Notes under the pieces: generated by a model
What the model saw: only the letters and a program-made list of their open reading frames with translations
What the model was told of the DNA's origin: nothing
Database searches by the model: none
Source: Pictodentalium vernedei
Lineage: Eukaryota; Mollusca; Scaphopoda; Dentaliida; Dentaliidae
Assembly: GCA_031216915.1 (NCBI GenBank)
Contig: CM062294.1
Location: 162,519,455-162,583,454, forward strand
DNA length: 64,000 nucleotides
Direction of reading: 5' to 3'
Program-made: the position numbers and the translations under genes
Part shown: in pieces, positions 57,093 through 64,000 of the stretch
Numbering within the stretch: position 1 is the stretch's first letter
Layout of the letters: each line of letters opens with the position of its first letter

Positions 57093-57500
57093 ATTATTTA
57101 TTTATTTATTGGTGTTTAAGGTCACATACTTATGCACAGTGGCTAATCATGACTGTGACAGTTTTACTGGCGGAGGAAGCCGGTGTACCCGGAGAGAACC
57201 ACCGAGCAACGACGAGCAGCTGCCAGCTCCCCAAGATCGCAACTCCGCACTGTAGCACAGGCAGGGTCAGATTGGTTGAAGACATGCGCACCATCGACGT
57301 GCAGTACGCCGTAGTACACGGCGTCATCGTGCCCACATGTGGACAATCGGGGTTAAGTGACTTGCCCAAGGACACAACGCGGGGGTCCGAATCGATCGCT
57401 CAGACGATCACCCATCCGAGGACTAACCGGGCTCGATGTTGCTGTTGCTTAACTTTGGTGATCTGACGAGAACCGGTTACCGCAACGCCACCGCGCCCCC
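57093..57500 (-). mobile_element. Full-length SINE with 5S rRNA head, tail type II
   Basis: On the minus strand it begins GGGGGCGCGGTGGCGTTGCG, then CGTCAGATCACCAAAGTTAA, GCAACAGC, TCGAGCCCGGTTAGTCC and GGATGGGTGATCGTCTGAGC. The last three blocks follow the 5S rRNA internal promoter order (A box, intermediate element, C box). Core, 3' body and AATAAATAAATAA tail follow. GTTGTGAAGAA flanks it exactly (57082-57092 and 57501-57511). Confidence 0.92.
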
Positions 57501-57511
57501 GTTGTGAAGAA

Positions 57512-59114
57512 TATAATCTAGCTGCCAGTCTTATTCTGAAAGGAATTCTGCGCTGGTATGGGCCGTTTGTCTATCAACTACCGTTAACGTAATGTGGCAT
57601 TCTCTCCCTCACAGGAATATAAGGTATTCTTTCGTGCTACAGTTACAGAAACTCCAATTAGTAAATATTTAATTCACCTTTAAATCATCACAATATTAAC
57701 TCAATAAGGGGAACTACCTGGCGTAATCATACAACTACTACGACTATGGTGAGTCGCCGTCCCTAAGGTAAAGTCACCACAAATTCGGTCAAAACGAGTC
57801 GCAGTTGTGCAACATTTCTTGTGTTGAATCAAGGAAAATGAATGTTTGTGGTATTTTTTTAGATCTGAAATATATCTTTAAGTTGGAAATGCGAACCGAA
57901 GGTTCGCCTTCCGGCTAACTGAAATATTTCAGTCGAGAAGATTTAAACATTGGAGATGAACTTTGTAAGGCTTTGGCTGGTTCCTTGGCCACAACAGCGT
58001 CGAATTTCTTACAGAATTAGACCGGTGGCCTGAGAGGTTGGAATATTATATCTGCTGAAATAGACTTTCCACCGAGAAAAATAAAAAAAAATGTGAGTAG
58101 GCATAAAGGTTGCATGTTCCATTAACTGTATAGAATTTATTGTATTCCTATAATGTCGTGACTGATCAGAGTATCGGTGTGGTATTTCAGGAGAGAATTA
58201 TTATTATCATGACATCAATATAGACTTCTTTGAGAAAGCTGTTGGTATGCTGCTCGACATTCGTTTTTGGCTGTATCGTGAGATTAATATTGCCGATGAT
58301 CCCAGTTCTTAAATATGCATCGCTTGTCTTATGTCTAATTTATTTTGCTAGCAGGGTAACATCAGAGTACCCAAAGGCACAGAATGATATTATTCGTTAA
58401 TACGTACGTGGCTGGAACTATTGCCATTTAAGTGAATATAAAAATCATATGTGGCTAAAGTGTTGTGTATTATGAAATACCGTTTTCTTCAATAGTCAAA
58501 TCTCGTCAACGTATTTAAAGACTACCTTTGACCAGAACCAACCAATCGTGCGTAGCTAGTAATCTCTAATAGGGATGCCCTAGCCATTTTTTTTATTTTT
58601 GGGGAGGGAGGGCGGTGGGGGCAAAGATGATATTTGAAAGGTTGTTGTGTGGGGTTCCGGGGGCCTCACTTTGTTCTAACTAGGAACCTCCAGGCGTTAA
58701 CCTTGGTAACGACCCAAGGGTCCTAGTTAGGACTGGACCTCCCCTCTCCCCGATAAAATTCATTGTCTTGAGAGTGATTCTGAGGCATATTGGAGATCAT
58801 TTTTGAGATCTGTGTGGTGTAAACGTTGCATTTGGCCAAAGGTTTTTTAGGGGGGTGGGGGCAATGACATTGTTAGAGGAGGGGGCGGGGTGTTATTATT
58901 ATTGAACCTCCAAAGTTCCAGCTGTATAAGATATGAGGCGGGGAAACTGGACTTGAATGTAAGGTGTGTTAACTGATTTCTCTCTCTGGAATGTTCCTGA
59001 AAGATGAGATAACCACATTGTCTGTGGAAAATAGGTGTTCATTTTAAATGAAACCTTCAGATCACAGACGGTGATTCACAATTCCAATCTCCTATTGCCA
59101 GGGGCTTCGCAAAG
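57512..59114. other. Unassigned 1.6 kb, G-rich in part, one hairpin
   Basis: 58590-58900 has several G-rich tracts (GGGGAGGGAGGGCGGTGGGG). An imperfect hairpin with GTTCTAACTAGGAAC and GTCCTAGTTAGGAC lies at 58674-58733. No gene recognised. Confidence 0.35.
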
Positions 59115-59116
59115 AT

Positions 59117-59171
<55 letters not shown>

Positions 59172-59505
59172 TTAGGATTTACGACACTTTCGACAGCCTG
59201 GGTCATCTCGTGTCAGGCAGTTTTACGGGTGGAGGAAGCCGGAGTACCTGGAGAGAACCACCGAGCAACGGCGAGTAACTGTTAGACTTCCCAAGGTAAT
59301 AACTCCACACATGCAGGGTTGGCATTGATTGAAGACTAGTACGCCTTAGATCACAGCGCCACCATGCCCCCACGTGGACAATCGGAGTGAAGTGTCTTGC
59401 CCAAGGACACAACGCAGTTACTCCGGACGGGAATCGAATCGTTGACCTTTGAAACACAATGCCGTTACCAACGAGCAATCGAGCGCACGTCGAGTTCGTC
59501 AACTA
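59115..59505 (-). mobile_element. SINE, tRNA-type head b, tail type I, with expanded tail
   Basis: On the minus strand: decayed head GCTCGTTGGTAACGGC, B box CGATTCGATTCC, core TTGTGTCCTTGGGCAAGACA, 3' body, then AAGTGTCGTAAATCCTAATA. The tail has grown into an (AAAT)n microsatellite of nearly 60 bp (59115-59173). Confidence 0.8.
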
Positions 59506-59590
59506 TGACGATTTCCTGTGTATATACTCACAATAAAGGCACACTACAGGTACTATCGATTTATGTAATTTTCAAACCTTACTTACATAG

Positions 59591-59743
59591 AGAGTAATCA
59601 ATTTGTTTTGAGCGTTACGGTAAATAATTCATCTCGAGACGGGACTGTTTCGTAAATCACTCGGGCTACGCCCTCGTGATTTACTCACGTCCCGCCTCTC
59701 GATGAATTATTTACCGTAACGCTCAAAACAAATTGATTACTCT
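59591..59743. mobile_element. Hairpin family H, complete copy
   Basis: AGAGTAATCAATTTGTTTTG, AGCGTTACGGTAAATAATTC and ATC pair exactly with the mirror arm, followed by looser pairing. Compared with 44326 the outer stem differs (CAATTTGTTTTGAGCG against CGCTTGACTGG), and it differs in both arms. Confidence 0.75.
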
Positions 59744-60524
59744 GTTTATTACATGACATTTGGAATAAAGAGGATTTTTACTATAATAATTCAACCCAAA
59801 CTATTGTCAGATATAATCCAATTCAGTGTAAACAAGGAAACATTTCTAAAATTAGCAGGAAGGAAATACGAAATAGTCCTGTCTCGTGGCGAACTATATA
59901 TCGTAACTTGCCGTAAGAATGGGTCACTCTCTTTAGTAAATGACATTTTAGACCAAAATGTCTTTCATTAAAAATAATTCAACACAAAATATTCGCAAAT
60001 GCAACTCTGAAATACTTCTGAAATTACCGCGTATGAATACATCACTTTCTGTGTCAAATCTTCGATTGGAAATGGCCTTTATTTTTGTGACTTTCGTTCG
60101 ATATTTTACTATTTTATGTGGCGTTCCAGTCGCATTTGGGGAATGACATTCAGCCATAAGATAAAACATTTCTATTTGGATTTTGTCAACTGTGCTAACG
60201 AACCTGTTCATAGAGGAAAGAAAGGTTTTTAAAAATATTCAGAAGGAAAATTCATTTTAATTAACTCATGTGGAACTGGAAAACAAAACATCAACAAATC
60301 GGTGGGGGCGTGGCTTATATACGTCAGTCGTTCCAAAGTTACTATTGAAGTGACATAATTCACTCGTGATGTTACCACTTTTTAATCAACATTAAATTCA
60401 ATGCAAAACGAACTGAGGAATGTAATAAATACTTTTGTTTGAGCGAGTACATTATGTCATTGCTGATCTCTAAGTTATACATATTTATACCATGGTTACC
60501 TGTTCTACTATATATGAAAAGCCT
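59744..60524. other. Stretch with no recognised feature
   Basis: Small frames on both strands; no motif or second copy recognised. Confidence 0.3.
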
Positions 60525-61165
60525 ATGACATAGATTTTAGCTTTACACACCAACCGTGATGAAAACGCCAGAAATGGGATTTCAATAGTAACAATTCACA
60601 CCTACAGTAGAACTACATCCCCGTTGACCTTTGGTGACGTCGACCTGAATGCAAACTTGTCTAAATTTATCGCACGTCGCCTCGCGAAGAGTGAAATGGA
60701 AGTGGCAATTATTTATTACGTTTTTAAATGGGTTTACATCATAAGATGCCAAAAATTAACAAACATGCATTGTCTCATGTTAATAAAGCATGCATAACTC
60801 GAAATAGTATGTTATTATGTTATTAAAACGAAAAGGGCTCAGTTTCTTTTTTTCATTTCGTTTCTGCGATAGAATTGACAGCGGAAGTACCGCCCACCGA
60901 TGCTTGTGTAAACAAAAACAGATTCGCTCGTATGTACGTCTGGTGCTCAGTAAAATCAAGAAAAAACAATAGTGACTCTTAATAATCTGACGATCATGGT
61001 ATAAATAAAATATACCTAAAGTAGCTTGGTGTACCAAATGTTCACCATTCGTGGTGAAGTGGTGGTAACCGCGCGCCGAAGGCTCGCGGTTAACACCCAC
61101 TTTACCACTCGTTGTGAACATTTGATGCACCAAGCAACTATGGGTATATTCTATATATTTGCAAT
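60525..61165 (+). mobile_element. Repeat family E, copy 2
   Basis: Colinear with 24095-24735. The palindrome near the right end (GTTCACCA.TCGTGGTGAAGT with GGTTAACACC and complement, 61040-61115) is wider here: it is flanked by TTGGTGTACCAAAT and ATTTGATGCACCAAG. Confidence 0.65.
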
Positions 61166-61263
61166 GCAAAGAAACCTCCTGGTGTGGCTTAAATGGGACT
61201 CAGGAGCTGGTGCCATTATTTGGATGAATGTGTCTCCGAGAAATGTGGATCATTTGTTGTGTC

Positions 61264-61646
61264 GGGGGGGGGGGGGGGGGGCGGTGGCTCAGTTGGTAGA
61301 GGTGCAGGCTGCAAGCAGAGAGGTCCTCGGTTCGAATCCCACCTGCGGCAACCGCGTTGTGTCCTTGGGAAAGACACTTCACCCCAGTTGCCTACATGAG
61401 GGCACGATGACGCTGTGTACTGAGGCGTACTGCACGTCGATGGTGCGCATATCTTCAACCAATCTAACCCTGCCTGTGCTGCGGTGCAGCGTTCAGAGTT
61501 ACGATGTTGGAGAGCTGACAGCTGCTCGTCGTTGCTCGGTGGTTCTCTCCGGGTACTCCGGCTTCCTCCACCCGTAAAACTGTCACGGTCACGATTAGCC
61601 ATTGTGCATAAGTATGTGACCTTAAACACCAATAAATAAATAAATA
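61264..61646 (+). mobile_element. SINE, tRNA-type head a, tail type II, with G-run start
   Basis: A run of about 17 G precedes GCGGTGGCTCAGTTGGTAGA; B box GGTTCGAATCC, core TTGTGTCCTTGGGAAAGACA, 3' body, CACGATTAGCCATTGTGCAT and the CAATAAATAAATAA tail. The exact flanks ATTTGTTGTGTC (61252-61263 and 61647-61658) show the G run is inside the insertion. The 183-codon frame here is only SINE read-through. Confidence 0.92.
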
Positions 61647-61658
61647 ATTTGTTGTGTC

Positions 61659-62269
61659 CAGCACGTTTGGTTGATAACAGTCCGACTGAAGCGCTTAATC
61701 CAAATTAACACGGCGACACACTGCAACCATATACCACTGCTTAGGCCATGGCATGGGAAATTTGAGTGTTTTGTGCGTGCGCAAGTAGATCACTAAAATG
61801 TCCAATGTCTAATAGCCCTGTGAAACAAACTGGAAAAGCGGACACTGAATGGAGGCTTGAGTGAAACGAACGGCCCAAACGGAGCTGATACCAGCGGAGA
61901 GCCCCAAGACGTAAAACTATTTTTTACATGGGAATTCGAGCTGTACGTGTGCTAGACGAATTAAGGCTGAATCAGAAACTGCGGTAGAGTCCTCATTTTG
62001 ACTGGATGGAACCGATTTTGGCGGAAAATCCGTTAAGACGCAAGAAGTAAAAACCAGGAAAGACGGGAAACCATCACAAAAGGTTGCATCATGTTACGGA
62101 GTGTGACCTGCTAACGATTTACGATGGATGGAAGCTTTTAATTTCCAGGCCGGTTGTGATATGGAAGTGTGTGTATTATTGGTAAAATTGGACCCGGTAG
62201 CCAACGCCTGGGATGAATGCGGGCAGCTGTGTTGCGGTTATGATCTAACCTTAGTTGGTGAAAGAAGGC
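61659..62269. other. Stretch with no recognised feature
   Basis: No motif or second copy recognised. Confidence 0.3.
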
Positions 62270-62785
62270 GTAACCGTTTACCTAATGAATCGGCCGCAAC
62301 CCTCCGCGTAATTTACAAATTAACCCTTTGCCTAACATGAAAAGCAGACGACACTTGCAAAAAAAAATTCTTGAATAACTAATTTTTTTCATTTTTTGTC
62401 TCACAAACATAGGTTATGGTCCCTCATTGAAACGAGCTTGACGAGCTCGTTTCAAAGAGGGGTCATAACCTATGTTGTTGAGACAAAAAATGAAAAAATA
62501 ATGAAAATTAATTTGGTGATTTTTGAGAATCGCGCTGGCCGGTTTTGTTCCGTTACGTTGGGTAAAGGGTTAAGCAATTGAAAACAATATTGCTTTCAAA
62601 ACAATTCACCAAAGTCATATCATGTGACCCCCACATTGAAACGAGCTCCTCGCGCTCGTTCCAATGAGTGGCCCCATGATATGGTTTTGTTCAATTGATA
62701 TGTTTTTATTGAAATTTTTTCACAATTTGTAAAAATAGATTAAAATAACAAATTTTTATTTCGACCGCGTTGGGTAAAGGGGTAA
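62270..62785 (-). mobile_element. piggyBac-like MITE, family A2, split by a nested A1
   Basis: GTAA flanks both ends (62270-62273 and 62782-62785) in place of TTAA. Left CCGTTTACCTAATGAATCGG; right GCGTTGGGTAAAGGG. The palindrome (CATTGAAACGAGCTC with its partner) lies at about 62615-62680. An A1 MITE interrupts the left part. Confidence 0.75.
62320..62573 (+). mobile_element. piggyBac-like MITE, family A1, nested
   Basis: TTAA at 62320-62323 and 62570-62573; ends CCCTTTGCCTAACATG and, inverted, CCCTTTACCCAACGTAACGG. The palindrome arms carry TTGAAACGAG and CTCGTTTCAA, matching each other but not the commoner TTGGAACGAG. Confidence 0.85.
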
Positions 62786-63345
62786 ACATCAGAAATAAAT
62801 AAATACATGATCATAAGCTAATGCTGCCATGAAAATGATGTCCAGTGATTACATTTCTACGTCTGGCATCGGAATCAGTTTGCTTTATTTCTCTGTTCGG
62901 CACCAAGGCTCAAATTGTATACACCGCACTGTATCAACTTTGCGCATTGATCAGAAAATGTGTTGAATGAAATTTTGTCGCATCGTTCGTTTCGATTTTA
63001 GTGTATAACTTCGCTTTTCCCAATTTTAAAGAATAGAGAAAAATGCTTGTCTTTACGTTGCAGTTTCAGATAGGTGTGTGTTTTCGAGGGTCAGTTTTTA
63101 ATGACCAATGTTTCGATAATCGTAACGTGGGGTTTAGCATAAGGTGGGGCAGTGCCCCCTCCCTCTTTAAATTAACCCCAATACGAATGAGATAATAAAA
63201 GCAGAACATGTTAGACGGAAATTTAACGAACCAGAAAGAGATAGTTAGCCGACAAACAGGAGGGGAAGGACATCGAACTGAAATTGACATGGGTTGCGAG
63301 GTCAACACTGAGAGGCAGTCGAGGCAATGGTCGTTCGTGTTATGG
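62786..63345. other. Stretch with no recognised feature
   Basis: The minus-strand frame 63066-63380 (104 codons) has no recognised domain. Confidence 0.3.
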
Positions 63346-63353
63346 TTTGCGTG

Positions 63354-63606
63354 CAGGCCTGAAAATAAGCAGTCTGACATTTGCAGAATGGGGTCCCCAG
63401 GGGGTGATCTTGATGATGCTATCCCATACAGTGGGCCAATTTATCCTCTGGGTACCTCTTTCTGTTTAGTTTTGAGATCCTGATTCAGATTGAGGTTCAC
63501 AGAGGGTAAATTAGGAGGTGCTACCCTGCTGTGCAGGGTAGCATCACTAAATTCACCCTCTGTGGACCTCATTTTGCAGATGACCGTCTGCTTATTTTCT
63601 GGCTTG
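63354..63606. mobile_element. hAT-like MITE with central palindrome
   Basis: TTTGCGTG (63346-63353) and TTTGCGTC (63607-63614) agree at seven of eight. Ends CAGGCCTGAAAATAAGCAG and, inverted, CAAGCCAGAAAATAAGCAG. Inner palindrome: GAGGTTCACAGAGGGTAAAT and GATGCTACCCTGC-type arms around 63530. Only copy in the window. Confidence 0.7.
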
Positions 63607-63614
63607 TTTGCGTC

Positions 63615-64000
63615 TGTCTTTATGATTTCGTCGATCCGGCATTGCTATGGCTTCGAGGACAATGGAGCCTACTAAATGTATATGAATAATTAATCAGGCG
63701 CTAACTGTGTGTCTGGTGTGAAACAAAGGTGTCGTCAATTCACATCAATGTTACCCTGGACTTTGCTCGTTGAGGCATTTTAAAGCTCTGTCAAATATTA
63801 TGGTGAAATATAGAAGTCAAAGTACAAGTCATGACAATCGAAAATATCATGCTGTTGGTGTGCAGTAATTTGTAAATCCGCACAGTGGTGTATATACATA
63901 AACACCATTTTGTCCTCGGCGTCAAAGAATGACAAACAAGTCCCCCCGCTCCCACAAGACAAAATCCATTGTTTTATTTATGAGGTCAAGGAGAAATCAA
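63615..64000. other. Stretch with no recognised feature
   Basis: No motif or second copy recognised. Confidence 0.3.

Noticed and set aside
57376-57490. 5S rRNA gene on the minus strand
   Set aside because: Only the internal promoter part resembles 5S rRNA; it continues into the SINE body and has a target duplication around the whole unit.
61026-61577. 183-codon open frame, the longest in the window
   Set aside because: It runs through a SINE head, core and body and a G run; similar SINE-derived frames appear at 44606-44902, 57149-57466 and 59203-59502.

Overview
This is a eukaryotic, AT-rich, apparently intergenic window built almost entirely from repeats. No host gene with a recognisable product, no rRNA gene, no intact tRNA gene and no CRISPR array is visible. 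None of the open frames looks like a host exon; the only recognisable protein remnants are two Tc1/mariner-type transposases (7386-8410 on + and 36617-37592 on -) and the C-terminal end of a LINE reverse transcriptase (9902-10241 on -). The organism is most likely a marine invertebrate, perhaps a mollusc. I infer this from the SINE type (tRNA or 5S head, CCTTGGGCAAGACACTTC core, AATAAATAAATA tail), the many TTAA-flanked MITEs and motifs such as AAGGGAGATAAC. It is not proven by a gene.

Layout. 1-2.81 kb is a tandem duplication with a unit of about 1.25 kb. 3.1-11.24 kb is framed by 1-kb inverted arms and holds a 1.58-kb Tc1-like transposon and a minus-strand LINE 3' end. 11.3-17.3 kb holds nested MITEs, a tandem array made from a MITE plus its flank, a SINE and a degenerate satellite of about 310 bp. 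18-32 kb is a mix of SINEs, TTAA MITEs, hAT-like elements and hairpins. 32.7-33.6 kb is a Tc1/mariner MITE abutted by an hAT MITE. 36.6-37.6 kb is a second Tc1-like remnant. 40.67-41.70 kb is an hAT element with a 5S-headed SINE inside it, and 41.86-43.63 kb is a miniature element with 137-bp terminal repeats and a 6-bp duplication that resembles Polinton ends. 44-64 kb continues with MITEs, SINEs, a double-hairpin tandem repeat and a nested TTAA insertion.

The strongest unexplained signal is architectural. At least ten short non-autonomous elements with different terminal signatures (TTAA piggyBac-like, 8-bp hAT-like, TA mariner-like) carry a near-central, almost perfect palindrome of 25-51 bp per arm with a loop of 1-3 nt. 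The arms of one copy agree with each other better than with other copies, related palindromes occur inside elements with different termini, and the palindromes are lost in single steps in tandem copies. The SINEs show a parallel modularity: three head types (two tRNA-like, one 5S-like) on one body with two alternative tails.

All family names are by eye from terminal motifs, target-site duplications and the copies inside this window; no database was searched.
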